Below, piece after piece: positions 1-7,972 of a stretch of DNA of 44,683 nt; the stretch's first letter is position 1; each line of letters starts with the position of its first letter. The stretch lies in NCBI RefSeq assembly GCF_003605735.1, contig NZ_QXTJ01000031.1, forward strand, positions 12,968-57,650. Direction: 5' to 3'. The notes below the pieces were generated by a model. It ran no database searches. It saw only the letters and a list, made by a program, of their open reading frames with translations, and was not told the origin of the DNA. This stretch comes from Pseudomonas sp. LS-2 (GTDB lineage Bacteria > Pseudomonadota > Gammaproteobacteria > Pseudomonadales > Pseudomonadaceae). A program made the position numbers and the translations under genes.

Positions 1-81
1 CGCGCTTGCCCGCGATTGGGATGTGCCAGTCACCCCTCTTTGAACAGACACAACGGCATCGCGGGCAAGCGCGCTCCTACA
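1..81. repeat. REPIN (paired REP palindrome), left end cut by window
   Basis: Inverted pair of REP units: CGCGCTTGCCCGCGA at 1-15 and TCGCGGGCAAGCGCGCTCCTACA near 59-81, with an unrelated spacer between. The left arm begins outside the window. It sits 16 nt beyond the stop codon of the HD-domain gene (minus strand). Confidence 0.9.
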
Positions 82-96
82 CCGGATACCACGGCA

Positions 97-696
97 CTAG
101 ACCACCGCTGAATTCTTCTCCATTGCCGCCTTGTACAACGAATGCCTGGGCTGCGCGAAGACCCGTTCCAGCATCGGCTCGAAGAAGCTCAACGGCAGGC
201 TTTCATACGCTGGATCGAACGCCGCCGCGTCGTATTTTGCACAGAACTCAATGGTCTGGCTGTATTGCGGATGGTCAGCGAATTCCTCGCGCAGATGCCG
301 ATCCATCCCCAGATGATGGAAGAAGTAATACCCCTGAAAGATCCCGTGCTTCTCCACCATCCACAGGTTTTCGGCGCTCACGAACGGCTTGAGCATCGCC
401 GCGGCGATGTCCGGGTGGTTGTAGGTGGCCAGCGTGTCGCCGATGTCGTGAATCAGAGCGCAGACCACGTATTCCTCGTCTCGGCCGTCGCGATAGGCCC
501 GCGTGGCGGTTTGCAGCGAGTGGGTCAGACGGTCGACGGGAAACCCGCCGAAATCGCCGTCCAGCAGACGCAGGTGGGTGAGAATGCGGCTGGGCAACTG
601 ACGCGCGTAGGCGCTGAAGTCTCTGGCGATGATTGCCCAGTCTTCCTGTGTGCCATCCTTCATGTGAGTAAAGCGGGCTTGGTCAAACTGGCTCAT
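97..696 (-). CDS. HD-domain phosphohydrolase family protein
   Basis: A 199-residue predicted metal-dependent phosphohydrolase of the HD superfamily. The likely metal ligands are spaced as in the family: His59, the HD pair His83-Asp84 in CALIHDIGDT, His117 and Asp156. It resembles the small HD proteins that some annotations tie to phosphonate degradation, but no phosphonate genes are near, so the substrate is unknown. The open frame runs further upstream, but the ATG at 696 (MSQFDQARF) starts the family-like part and the upstream stretch reads like non-coding sequence. Transcribed alone, and followed by a REPIN. Confidence 0.85.
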   Translation of the reverse strand: MSQFDQARFTHMKDGTQEDWAIIARDFSAYARQLPSRILTHLRLLDGDFGGFPVDRLTHSLQTATRAYRDGRDEEYVVCALIHDIGDTLATYNHPDIAAAMLKPFVSAENLWMVEKHGIFQGYYFFHHLGMDRHLREEFADHPQYSQTIEFCAKYDAAAFDPAYESLPLSFFEPMLERVFAQPRHSLYKAAMEKNSAVV

Positions 697-832
697 CGGC
701 GGCTTTGGCTCTTTTTGTAGTAGACGCCATAAGTGTAGGCACGAGGGGTAACAGCGTGGTGACCTGACGGGACGGGTTAATGGCTCTGCACACCCTTGAG
801 AGGGCGTTATAAGTCTTGGTGATAGGTAGGTA

Positions 833-1144
833 TCAGAACGGCACCTTGCCTCTGAGCATGTCTCTATACATGACGAAATCCCCGAGCAGGCTGTAGAAAG
901 GATGCTTGAACGTCGCGGGACGATTCTTCTCGAAAAAGAAGTGTCCCACCCACGCAAACGTGTAGCCGGCCAGCGGCAACACCCACAGCAGCAGCCAGTT
1001 GGCGGTAAACAGCGCGCTCGCCAGTATGAGGATTACCAGCGTAGTACCGATGAAATGCAGACGGCGGCACGTACTGTCCCGATGCTCCTGCAGGTAATAC
1101 GGATAGAAATCGGCGAAACGCTCAAAGGTTTTTACGTTATCCAC
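833..1144 (-). CDS. DUF962 / Mpo1-like membrane protein
   Basis: A 103-residue protein of the Mpo1-like (DUF962, YGL010w) family. It opens with a soluble segment containing HRDSTCRRLHFIGT, has two hydrophobic segments around residues 33-67 (LVILILASALF and LLLWVLPLAGYTFAW), then the typical GHFFFEKNRPATF and HPFYSLLGDFVMY motifs. Yeast Mpo1 is an iron-dependent dioxygenase that shortens 2-hydroxy fatty acids; the conserved His residues (H..H and GHFFFE) are present here, so a similar lipid alpha-oxidation role is possible but unproven. The start at 1144 is the only good ATG. Single gene with no obvious partner. Confidence 0.88.
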   Translation of the reverse strand: MDNVKTFERFADFYPYYLQEHRDSTCRRLHFIGTTLVILILASALFTANWLLLWVLPLAGYTFAWVGHFFFEKNRPATFKHPFYSLLGDFVMYRDMLRGKVPF

Positions 1145-1280
1145 AGCGTTTTTCTCAGGTGCGTGTCATTCGAAACAGTTTAGTCGAGCGCTCCCGGCAA
1201 CCAGTGACAATGGGTGCCAACGTAGTATCCTTCGGCTATCAGTCGCAGGGGGCGACCGATTCTGAAAAGAAGACGTGAGC

Positions 1281-2288
1281 ATGGAAAAAACGACTTCTTC
1301 AAGTTGGGCGATGGGGATCGTCAAGTCCCTGGAAATGGACGGTCTGGATTGCAAGGCGTTATTCAAGGAGCTGGGGTTGGTCTATGCCGACCTGGAAAAT
1401 CCCGATGCCCGCTTTCCGCAGGACTCCATGACCCGACTCTGGCAACGCGCAGTGGAGCTGTCGGGCAATCCGGCAATCGGGCTGAACATGGCCAGGGTCG
1501 TGCGCCCGGCGTCCTTCAGCGTTGCCGGTTACGCCTTGATGTCCAGCCGGACCCTGAAAGAGGGCTTTGAGCGTCTGGTTCGCTATCAGCGAATCATCGC
1601 CGACAGCGCTGACCTGAGCTTTCGCCTGCTCCCTGAAGGCTATGCGCTGATTCTGACCGTGCATGGCGATCTTTTACCGCCCACCCGACAAAGCGCCGAG
1701 GCCTCGCTGGCCTTCGCTCTGGCTTTTTGCGGCTGGCTCACCGGCCGTCCGCTGCATCCGCGTCAGGTGCTGATTCAGGGCGATCAGCCCAGGAACGTCG
1801 AGCCTTACAAGAAATTCTTCCATGCACCGCTGACCTTCAACGCGCCATACGATGCGCTGGTATTCGAGCGCGCCGACATGGAAGCGCCATTACCCACCGC
1901 CGATGAGGCCATGGCCAGGCTGCACGACCGGTTTGCCGGTGAGTTTCTGGCGCGCTTTGCGAGTAATCGGGTGACCCATCAGGCGCGACAGGTGCTTTGC
2001 CGCCTGCTGCCACAGGGCGAGCCCAAGCGCGAAGCCGTGGCCCAGAGCCTGCACCTGTCGCAGCGTACGCTGCAGCGGCGTTTGCAGGAGGAAGGCACCA
2101 GCTTTCAGACCCTGCTGGACGACACCCGTCGTGAACTCGCGGAGCAATACCTGGCCCAGCCGCAGATGACCTTGCTGGAAATCGCCTATTTGCTGGGGTT
2201 TGCCGACCCGAGTAACTTTTTCCGGGCGTTTCGCCGCTGGTTCGACGAAACACCGGGGGAGTATCGGGTGCGCAAAGCGATTGAATGA
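1281..2288 (+). CDS. AraC-family transcriptional regulator
   Basis: About 335 residues. The N-terminal two thirds resemble the arabinose-binding-like effector domain (PF12625) found in regulators such as OruR and ArgR-unrelated AraC proteins of Pseudomonas. The C-terminal about 90 residues form the double helix-turn-helix of the family, with AQSLHLSQRTLQRRLQEEG and the second helix pair in IAYLLGFADPSNFFRAFRRW. A GTG at 1275 is in frame two codons earlier, but the purine-rich AAGAAG at 1267-1272 is better spaced for ATG 1281. The stop lies 4 nt from the convergent trkH stop. The regulated gene cannot be told from context, as no metabolic operon adjoins it. Confidence 0.9.
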   Translation: MEKTTSSSWAMGIVKSLEMDGLDCKALFKELGLVYADLENPDARFPQDSMTRLWQRAVELSGNPAIGLNMARVVRPASFSVAGYALMSSRTLKEGFERLVRYQRIIADSADLSFRLLPEGYALILTVHGDLLPPTRQSAEASLAFALAFCGWLTGRPLHPRQVLIQGDQPRNVEPYKKFFHAPLTFNAPYDALVFERADMEAPLPTADEAMARLHDRFAGEFLARFASNRVTHQARQVLCRLLPQGEPKREAVAQSLHLSQRTLQRRLQEEGTSFQTLLDDTRRELAEQYLAQPQMTLLEIAYLLGFADPSNFFRAFRRWFDETPGEYRVRKAIE

Positions 2289-2292
2289 GTGG

Positions 2293-3747
2293 TCAATGCC
2301 GCCAGAAAGCAGGAATGCACAGCACCAGTACGGTGATGATTTCCAGTCGGCCCAGCAACATCCCCACCGATAGAATCCATTTCGCCGCATCCGGCAGCGT
2401 CGAGAAGTTGCCCGCCGGGCCAATGGTTTCACCCAGCCCTGGGCCGACACCCGACACCGTACTCGCGGCGCCGGTCAGCGCGGTCATCCAGTCCAGACCC
2501 AGCAATGACAGCAGCAGCGCGATCAGGCAGATGGTGATGGAGAAGAAGAACGAGAAGGTCAGAATCGAGCGCACGATCTCGTCGTCCAGTCGGTGTCCGT
2601 TGTACTTCCGCCTGACCACCGCCCGCGGGTGAATCAACTGGTGCAGGTTGGCCTTGAGCAGAATGTAGGCGACCTGAAACCGGAACACCTTCACCCCACC
2701 GGCCGTTGAGCCGGAGCAGCCGCCGATGAAGCCCAGGTAGAAGAAAAACATCAGCGCGAAGTTGCCCCAAAGGCTGTAGTCGCCCAAGGCGAAACCGGTG
2801 GTAGTCAAGACGGACGTCACGTTCAGCGCCACATGCCTGAGCGCGTCGTACCACGGCAGGTCGGTGGTGGCCCAGTACCAGAGCGTCATGACCAGCCATG
2901 TCGCCAGCAGCAACCCGATGAAACCCTGCACCTGTTCGTCCTTTATCAACGCCTTGCGATGACCGCGCAAGGTGGCGACGTACAGGGTGAACGGCAGGCT
3001 GCCGAGGATCATCACCACGATCGCCACCCAGTGAACGGCCGGCTGCGACCACTTGGCGAGGGACTGATCGGAAGTGGAAAAACCACCGGTGGAGATCGCC
3101 GACATCGCATGGTTGATCGCATCGAACAGGCTCATGCCCGCCCACCAGAACGCCAGGCTGCCGAGCACCGTGATGCCGACGTAAACCAGCACGATGGATT
3201 TGGCCACCATGTGCGAACGCGGCATGACCTTTTCCGAGCGATCCGAAGATTCGGTCTGGAACAGGCGCATGCCGCCGATTCGCAGCAGCGGCAGGATCGC
3301 CACCGCCATACCGATGAAGCCGATACCTCCGAGCCAGTGCAGCAGCGAGCGCCAGATGAGAATCCCCGGCGACATTTTGTCCAGCCCGCTGAGTACCGTG
3401 GAGCCGGTGGCGGTGATGCCGGACATGCTTTCAAAAAAGGAGTCGGTGTAACTGATGTGCTGAGTCAGCAAAAAGGGCAGGGCGGCGAAAACGCACACCA
3501 CGACCCAACTGCTGACGGTCAGCAGGTACATGTCTCGCGGGCGCAGATGAACGTGTTCCGGACGCCCCTGGCCCACCAGCGCAAGCCCTGCGATGAAGGT
3601 GATCAGACTCGACCACAGGAACGACGGCATGTCGCGAGTGCGGTCGAAGATCACCAGCGTCGCCATGGGCACGACCATGGCAATGGCCAGCGTGATGAGG
3701 AAGATGCCGATAATGAAGCCAATGATGCGGAGTGTCGGCAACGCCAT
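2293..3747 (-). CDS. trkH: Trk-type potassium uptake protein TrkH
   Basis: Ion-conducting subunit of the Trk K+ uptake system in the inner membrane, working with the NAD-binding TrkA (not in the window). At 484 residues it has the usual length. Four membrane-pore-membrane repeats are visible, each with its filter segment: SGITATGSTVLSG, AISTGGFSTSDQS, TSVLTTTGFALGD and SGVGPGLGETIG. The frame is open to 3804, but ATG 3747 (MALPTLRIIGFI) gives the normal TrkH beginning just before the first membrane helix. Monocistronic; it converges on the AraC-type regulator and diverges from the nitroreductase. Confidence 0.95.
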   Translation of the reverse strand: MALPTLRIIGFIIGIFLITLAIAMVVPMATLVIFDRTRDMPSFLWSSLITFIAGLALVGQGRPEHVHLRPRDMYLLTVSSWVVVCVFAALPFLLTQHISYTDSFFESMSGITATGSTVLSGLDKMSPGILIWRSLLHWLGGIGFIGMAVAILPLLRIGGMRLFQTESSDRSEKVMPRSHMVAKSIVLVYVGITVLGSLAFWWAGMSLFDAINHAMSAISTGGFSTSDQSLAKWSQPAVHWVAIVVMILGSLPFTLYVATLRGHRKALIKDEQVQGFIGLLLATWLVMTLWYWATTDLPWYDALRHVALNVTSVLTTTGFALGDYSLWGNFALMFFFYLGFIGGCSGSTAGGVKVFRFQVAYILLKANLHQLIHPRAVVRRKYNGHRLDDEIVRSILTFSFFFSITICLIALLLSLLGLDWMTALTGAASTVSGVGPGLGETIGPAGNFSTLPDAAKWILSVGMLLGRLEIITVLVLCIPAFWRH

Positions 3748-3921
3748 GCAGTCGCTCTGATCAGGTAGTGGAAAGGCGCACATTCTACTCGTGGGTAGTA
3801 CCAAGTAAACCGAGGGCGTTTCCGAGTGTCTTGTAAGTAATTGCTGCTGTCATTCGTTATTGAAGTTCAAGAAGGGGTTTGCAGCACTACAATGCCTCAT
3901 CATTTTTCAGGAGACGATTCA

Positions 3922-4482
3922 ATGGAAGCGCTCGACGTACTGCTCAATCGTGTATCCGTGCCCCGACTGATCGAGCCGGCCCCGGACGCCGCCCAGCGCG
4001 AAGTGCTGTTCAGCGCCGCCTTGCGTGCCCCCGATCATGGCGGTCTGCGGCCTTATCGCTTTCTGACCGTGGAAGGTGATGCGCGCAACCGCATGGGGGA
4101 TCTGCTGGCGCAGGCGCTGGTCGAAAGCGACGGTGGCTCCGATGAGAAAGCAGTGGAGAAAGCGCGTTCCGGTCCGCTGCGCGCACCGTTGGTGGTCGTG
4201 GTCATTGCAAAATTGCAGGACCACTACAAAGTGCCGAAGGCAGAACAGGTCATCACCGCAGGCTGTGCGGCCCATGGCGTGCTGCTGGCAGCTTATGCGC
4301 TGGGCGTTGGCGCGGTATGGCGTACCGGCGAATTGGCTTACTCGGCGCATGTTGCCAAAGGTTTGGGCCTGACAGCAGATGAGGAGGTCGTCGCGTTCCT
4401 TTACCTTGGAACCCCGCTCAACCCCGCCCGTGAGGCTGCGAAGCCGGATGTCGCGGAGTTCGTCAGCGAGTGGCAGGGCTGA
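3922..4482 (+). CDS. Nitroreductase family protein (YdjA-like)
   Basis: A 186-residue FMN-dependent nitroreductase-fold protein, close in size and motifs to E. coli YdjA, the minimal nitroreductase. Visible signatures are RVSVPRLIEPAP at the N terminus, SAALRAPDHGGLRPYRF (FMN-binding Arg/His region), the central GCAAHGVLLAAYALGVGAVWRTG and the C-terminal FLYLGTP. The start ATG 3922 is supported by AGGAGA at 3909-3914; an upstream TTG in frame at 3841 adds residues with no family match. The last 20 nt overlap the end of the convergent sensor-kinase gene. Physiological substrate unknown. Confidence 0.9.
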   Translation: MEALDVLLNRVSVPRLIEPAPDAAQREVLFSAALRAPDHGGLRPYRFLTVEGDARNRMGDLLAQALVESDGGSDEKAVEKARSGPLRAPLVVVVIAKLQDHYKVPKAEQVITAGCAAHGVLLAAYALGVGAVWRTGELAYSAHVAKGLGLTADEEVVAFLYLGTPLNPAREAAKPDVAEFVSEWQG

Positions 4483-5803
4483 TATCCAGCGGCACCACGA
4501 TGCTGGCGATGAACCCGCCTTGCGGATGATTCTCCAGCACCAGACTCCCGCCGTGTTTTTCCGCCGCACGCTTGGCAATTGCCAGGCCCAGACCGTAACC
4601 CGGTGCGGTCTGGTTCGGCGCCCGATAAAAGGGTTCGCCCAGCTGCGCCAGATGCTCCGCACTGACCCCCGGCCCATGGTCGCGGACGCTGATGAACAGG
4701 GTGTCATCCTCGTTCCTCGCGCTCAGTTCGATAGGTCGGCCTGCCGGGTTGAAGCCCACGGCATTGCGCAGCAGGTTATCCAGTGCGCGCTCCAGCACGT
4801 TCGGCCAGCCTTGCAGATGAACGCTAGCTTGCGTCTCGACGTTGACCGTCTGTTCGTCGCTGCCCATTTCGGTTTCGGCTTTGAGGTGATGCAGCAATCC
4901 CGGTAAATCGACCGGGCTGGCGTCCCCCATGTCGGCATCCAGTCTCGCCAGTGCCAGAATTTCACTGATCAACTCTTCCAGACGATCACATTCGCGGGTC
5001 AGTCGCGGCCAGAGCTTGTCCCGTTCGGCCGGTTCTGCCCGTTCCGCCAGTGCCAGCGCGATACGCAGTCGCGCCAAAGGTGAGCGCAATTCGTGGGAAA
5101 CGTCGCGCAGCAGCTGGCGCTGGCTGCCGATCAGGCTTTGCAGGCGCGCGCCCATCCGGTTGAAGTCATTGGCCAGCACACCGAATTCGTCGCGGCGGTT
5201 GGCCAGTTGCGCGAGGCTGTTCTGTTGATAAGTGGTCTGCCCAAGGTCATGCACGGCGCCGCGCAGTCGGCTCAACGGACGGGTGATCGACAGGGTGACG
5301 AAAAGGCTGAACAAGGTCAGCACCACCAGCGCGATCCCCAACGCACTGAGCGGCCAAAGCAGGCTTTCGCGGTGCCAGGCGTCCAGCTCCGGATGGGGAA
5401 TGCGGTAGATCAACAAGTAAGTTTCGCCGGTTTTGGGGCTGGTGTATTCGGTGGTCAGGCGACGCCATGGCAGAGGGCGCTCGTCATCTTTTTGCTGTCG
5501 GGCTTCGAACGCCGCGGCGCGAGGCGGGAATGTGCCGGGAATCACCGCTTCGCCGCTGTCGTTCAACACTTGAACGTCAATGTGGTACTTGCGCTTGAGG
5601 TCTTGCAGATATTCCTGCGACGGTCCTTCGCCTTGCTCGTCGTAGAGTTGCGTCCACTTTTCGGGCAGTTTGTGCAGGCCGGGATGGCGGCTCAGAATCC
5701 AGGCATCCTGATTGAGCATGTGCCCCAGCAGGATCGACAGACCCGCCACCAATGCGATGGCGAGCCAGAAACTCGCCAGGATTCGCCAGAACAATGAACG
5801 CAC
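4463..5803 (-). CDS. cpxA: CpxA-like sensor histidine kinase
   Basis: Membrane sensor kinase of 446 residues. Order: membrane helix (FWRILASFWLAIALVAG, about 4-25), periplasmic sensor domain, second helix (LLWPLSALGIALVVLTLFSL), HAMP linker with SITRPLSRLRGAV, H-box RDVSHELRSPLARLR with the phospho-accepting His237, N-box LDNLLRNAVG, and ATP-binding glycine boxes DHGPGVS and GYGLGLAIAKR. The GTG at 5803 is preferred, as it starts just before the first helix; the frame extends upstream into the spy gap, where it loses resemblance. It lies downstream of a Spy/CpxP-like gene and a CpxR-like regulator in the same direction, the order I recall for PA3204-PA3206 of P. aeruginosa. It is therefore likely the envelope-stress sensor; signal not shown here. 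Confidence 0.88.
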   Translation of the reverse strand: MRSLFWRILASFWLAIALVAGLSILLGHMLNQDAWILSRHPGLHKLPEKWTQLYDEQGEGPSQEYLQDLKRKYHIDVQVLNDSGEAVIPGTFPPRAAAFEARQQKDDERPLPWRRLTTEYTSPKTGETYLLIYRIPHPELDAWHRESLLWPLSALGIALVVLTLFSLFVTLSITRPLSRLRGAVHDLGQTTYQQNSLAQLANRRDEFGVLANDFNRMGARLQSLIGSQRQLLRDVSHELRSPLARLRIALALAERAEPAERDKLWPRLTRECDRLEELISEILALARLDADMGDASPVDLPGLLHHLKAETEMGSDEQTVNVETQASVHLQGWPNVLERALDNLLRNAVGFNPAGRPIELSARNEDDTLFISVRDHGPGVSAEHLAQLGEPFYRAPNQTAPGYGLGLAIAKRAAEKHGGSLVLENHPQGGFIASIVVPLDISPATR

Positions 5804-5897
5804 GTGAATCCCTCGATCAGGCCCCGGAACGGTAAAAACCCGACACGCCGGGGAAAGCGTGTCGGGTTGGAGAGTGTAATGCCGCGCCAGCTGCGTG

Positions 5898-6341
5898 TTA
5901 CTGGGTTTTCTGCGCTTTTTGCGCTTTCCAGGCTTCGAACTCGGCACGGTCTGCGCGACGTTGTGCCTGATCCTTCTGAATCTGATCGAATGTCTTCTGC
6001 TGATCCGGGGTCAGCATCGCACGGATGTCGGCCTGGGTTTTCGCGTGTTTGGCGGCCAGTTCATCCTGCATTGCCTTCTGATCGGTGGGCGACAACTTGG
6101 CCAGGTACTTCTGGGTGATTTCGGAACGGCTGTGCCATTGATCGCCCATCAGTTTGCCGACTTGCTGGCGTTGTTCCGGGGTCAGGTTCAATTTGTCGAA
6201 CGGACCTTTGCGGTGATGCATGCCAGGGCCGTCGAAACCAGGACCGCCTGGGCCACCCATGTGGCCGCCTTCTGGGGGCATTGCCATTGCAACGGTAGGC
6301 AGAGCAGCAGCGAACATCAAAGCCATCAGAGTCTTGCGCAT
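5898..6341 (-). CDS. Spy/CpxP-family periplasmic protein (LTxxQ repeats)
   Basis: A 147-residue periplasmic protein. It begins with a signal peptide (MRKTLMALMFAAALPTVAMA, residues 1-20), continues with a Gly/Pro/Met/His-rich stretch (PEGGHMGGPGGPGFDGPGMHH), and has an alpha-helical body with the two family motifs LTPEQRQQ and LTPDQQK; the C-terminal tail is rich in Lys, Gln and Ala. Spy and CpxP are ATP-independent chaperones or stress sensors that bind damaged envelope proteins, and CpxP also dampens CpxA. Its position between cpxR-like and cpxA-like genes fits a feedback role. The Met/His-rich segment may bind metal (inference). RBS AAGGAG is clear upstream of ATG 6341. Confidence 0.9.
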   Translation of the reverse strand: MRKTLMALMFAAALPTVAMAMPPEGGHMGGPGGPGFDGPGMHHRKGPFDKLNLTPEQRQQVGKLMGDQWHSRSEITQKYLAKLSPTDQKAMQDELAAKHAKTQADIRAMLTPDQQKTFDQIQKDQAQRRADRAEFEAWKAQKAQKTQ

Positions 6342-6424
6342 GGTGTATCTCCTTGTCTCGAATCCGGCTCTGTGCCGGTTGTGGCCAGTTTAGGGAGATC
6401 AAGGTCAAGCGAGGTCAGGGGTGG

Positions 6425-6440
6425 GTAAAGCTTGGGTAAA
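6425..6440 (+). promoter_or_regulatory. Putative CpxR box, GTAAA-N6-GTAAA
   Basis: Perfect direct repeat GTAAA at 6425-6429 and 6436-6440, separated by 6 nt. This matches the CpxR recognition pattern GTAAA-N(4-8)-GTAAA known from Enterobacteria and Pseudomonas. It lies about 85-100 nt before the start of the Spy-like gene. A possible -10 (TAAACT, minus strand, 6387-6392) would put the box at roughly -45 to -60 from the transcription start, a usual activator position. Confidence 0.6.
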
Positions 6441-6497
6441 GAGAATCATGAAGAGACCTGACACTGACGACGTGTGCAGGAGCGTACTTACCCCCCC

Positions 6498-6587
6498 TGT
6501 AGGAGCGCGCTTGCCCGCGATGCGGTTGTTCAGGCATAGAAATATTTCGGCTGTACCTACGTCTCGCGAGCAAGCTCACTCCTACAG
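6498..6587. repeat. REPIN
   Basis: Two inverted REP ends (TGTAGGAGCGCGCTTGCCCG and CGAGCAAGCTCACTCCTACA) with a spacer containing GTTGTTCAGGCATAGAAAT. First of a near-duplicate tandem pair in the gap between the CpxR-like and Spy-like genes. Confidence 0.9.
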
Positions 6588-6602
6588 TCATCCGCTGCCC
6601 GT

Positions 6603-6691
6603 GGTAGCAGCGCGCTTGCCCGCGATGCGGTTGTTCAGGCACAGAAGTGTTTCGGATGTACCGACGTCTCGCGGGCAAGCTCACTCCTGCA
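6603..6691. repeat. REPIN, near copy of the preceding one
   Basis: Same organisation as 6498-6587 and nearly the same spacer (GCGGTTGTTCAGGCACAGAA, then GTACCGACGTCTCGCGGG). Only 15 nt separate the two elements. The right end lies 17 nt after the stop codon of the CpxR-like gene. Confidence 0.9.
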
Positions 6692-6708
6692 TGGGCAGTG
6701 CAGGGCAT

Positions 6709-7386
6709 TCAGACCGCGTAGTAATAACCCCGACTGCGCAGCGCCACGATTCGCGGTCTGCCGTCGGCATGCGGGCCGATCTTCTTGCGCAGGTTGCTGA
6801 CGTGCATGTCCAGGCTGCGGTCGTAGAGGGTCAGTTTGCGGCCCAAGGCCAGTTGCGCCAGCTCCTGCTTTTCGAGCGGCTCGCCGGGCTGCCCGAGAAG
6901 CGCTTCGAGCAAACGGGCTTCGGAAACCGTCAGGGTGAACTCCTGATCGTCGATGGTCACCACGCCGCGAGCGGGACTGAATGTGAGGTCGCCCAGTTCG
7001 ATCTGGCTGGAGACCGCTGCCGGATGGCTGCGGCGTAATACGGCGCGTAACCGTGCCGTCAGCTCACGCGGATCGCAGGGTTTGGCCAGATAATCGTCGG
7101 CCCCCAGTTCCAGGCCCAGAATGCGATCCAGCGGCTCCCCGCGCGCCGAGAGCATCAGCACGGGAAGGTCGGGGTGATCGGTGCGTAATTGCTTGAGCAG
7201 TTCCAGGCCGCTGCCATCGGGCAACATCACGTCCAGCACCACTGCGGCGGGAGCGCTCTCGGCGAGCGCCTTGCGGGCGCTCTGGCCATCATGGCAAGCC
7301 TGCACCTGAAAGCCTTCCTGGCTCAGCCAACTGCTCAGGAGCTCGCACAGCTCCTGGTCATCATCAATAAGTAACAGCTCGCTCAT
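6709..7386 (-). CDS. cpxR: CpxR-like response regulator (OmpR family)
   Basis: A 225-residue DNA-binding response regulator. The receiver domain has the acidic pocket LLIDDD (residues 5-10), phospho-acceptor Asp52 in VVLDVMLPDGSG, the switch residue in MLSARGE and the Lys in DYLAKPCDP. The C-terminal winged helix of OmpR type contains LTVSEARLLEALLG and the recognition part SLDMHVSNLRKKIG, ending in ALRSRGYYYAV. It is likely phosphorylated by the sensor kinase encoded at 4463-5803. Only 7 nt separate it from the upstream coiled-coil gene, so the two should be cotranscribed. The naming rests on gene order, similarity and the GTAAA repeat before the Spy-like gene. Confidence 0.88.
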   Translation of the reverse strand: MSELLLIDDDQELCELLSSWLSQEGFQVQACHDGQSARKALAESAPAAVVLDVMLPDGSGLELLKQLRTDHPDLPVLMLSARGEPLDRILGLELGADDYLAKPCDPRELTARLRAVLRRSHPAAVSSQIELGDLTFSPARGVVTIDDQEFTLTVSEARLLEALLGQPGEPLEKQELAQLALGRKLTLYDRSLDMHVSNLRKKIGPHADGRPRIVALRSRGYYYAV

Positions 7387-7393
7387 GACTCAC

Positions 7394-7813
7394 TCAATTT
7401 AGCCATTGCCGACGCCGTCTACGCCAGCCGCTGGCAAAGATACCGCACAGCAGGGCCACCATGGCAACGGCGCCCCCTGTGACGAACCATTGTTGTTGCT
7501 CGGTCAGTACGCGCGCAGGCATGACCGACTGTGCTTCTTTGAGCTGCAGTTTAAGCCTTTGGTTCTCCTGACGCAGGCGCTGGAGCTGAATTGTTTCACG
7601 CTCAGTGTCGGCATTCTGCAGTTGCCGGGTCAATTCATCTCGCTGTTTTTCGCTGTCGGCCAGACGCTGACGCAGGTCGGTCAACTGGCTGGCGGTAGTG
7701 GGCAAGGGCAACGCGTGACTGACGGCATCACTCGTTTCTTCAGCCTGAGCATCGAAACTGATGGCTGAAACGGCCAGCGCGGCCGCCAGCAGACACCACG
7801 GACGTATACGCAT
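7394..7813 (-). CDS. Signal-peptide, coiled-coil, C-terminally anchored protein (YgiM-like without SH3)
   Basis: A 139-residue protein. A signal peptide (MRIRPWCLLAAALAVSAISFDAQA) is followed by a coiled coil of about 60 residues (QLTDLRQRLADSEKQRDEL through QRLRQENQRLKLQLKEAQ), then one membrane helix (WFVTGGAVAMVALLCGIFASGW) and a basic end RRRRRQW. This layout and the WF..GG....LL.G..... RRRR tail are like the C-terminal half of YgiM-type proteins, but the N-terminal bacterial SH3 domain of that family is absent. Start ATG 7813 is backed by AGGAG 7 nt upstream; an ATG at 7840 is less likely. It stands first in a unit with the CpxR-like gene, suggesting an envelope role; the actual function is unknown. 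Confidence 0.8.
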   Translation of the reverse strand: MRIRPWCLLAAALAVSAISFDAQAEETSDAVSHALPLPTTASQLTDLRQRLADSEKQRDELTRQLQNADTERETIQLQRLRQENQRLKLQLKEAQSVMPARVLTEQQQWFVTGGAVAMVALLCGIFASGWRRRRRQWLN

Positions 7814-7926
7814 CTGAACTCCTGACTTTTCTTGCGGCACCAGACCCGCGCGCCGGCTTTATTGGGCATTTGGCAGGGTATCGGCAGAAAAATGCGAATA
7901 GTGAGCAGTCAGGATGTCGCAAACAG

Positions 7927-7952
7927 AAACGGCCTCATGACGAGGCCGTTTT
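7927..7952 (-). terminator. Rho-independent terminator after yciI
   Basis: Perfect 10-bp stem AAACGGCCTC / GAGGCCGTTT with loop ATGAC and T runs on both strands, 20 nt past the yciI stop. It would end yciB-yciI transcripts and could also act in the other direction. Confidence 0.85.
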
Positions 7953-7972
7953 CGTAGGACCGGGAGGGCGGT

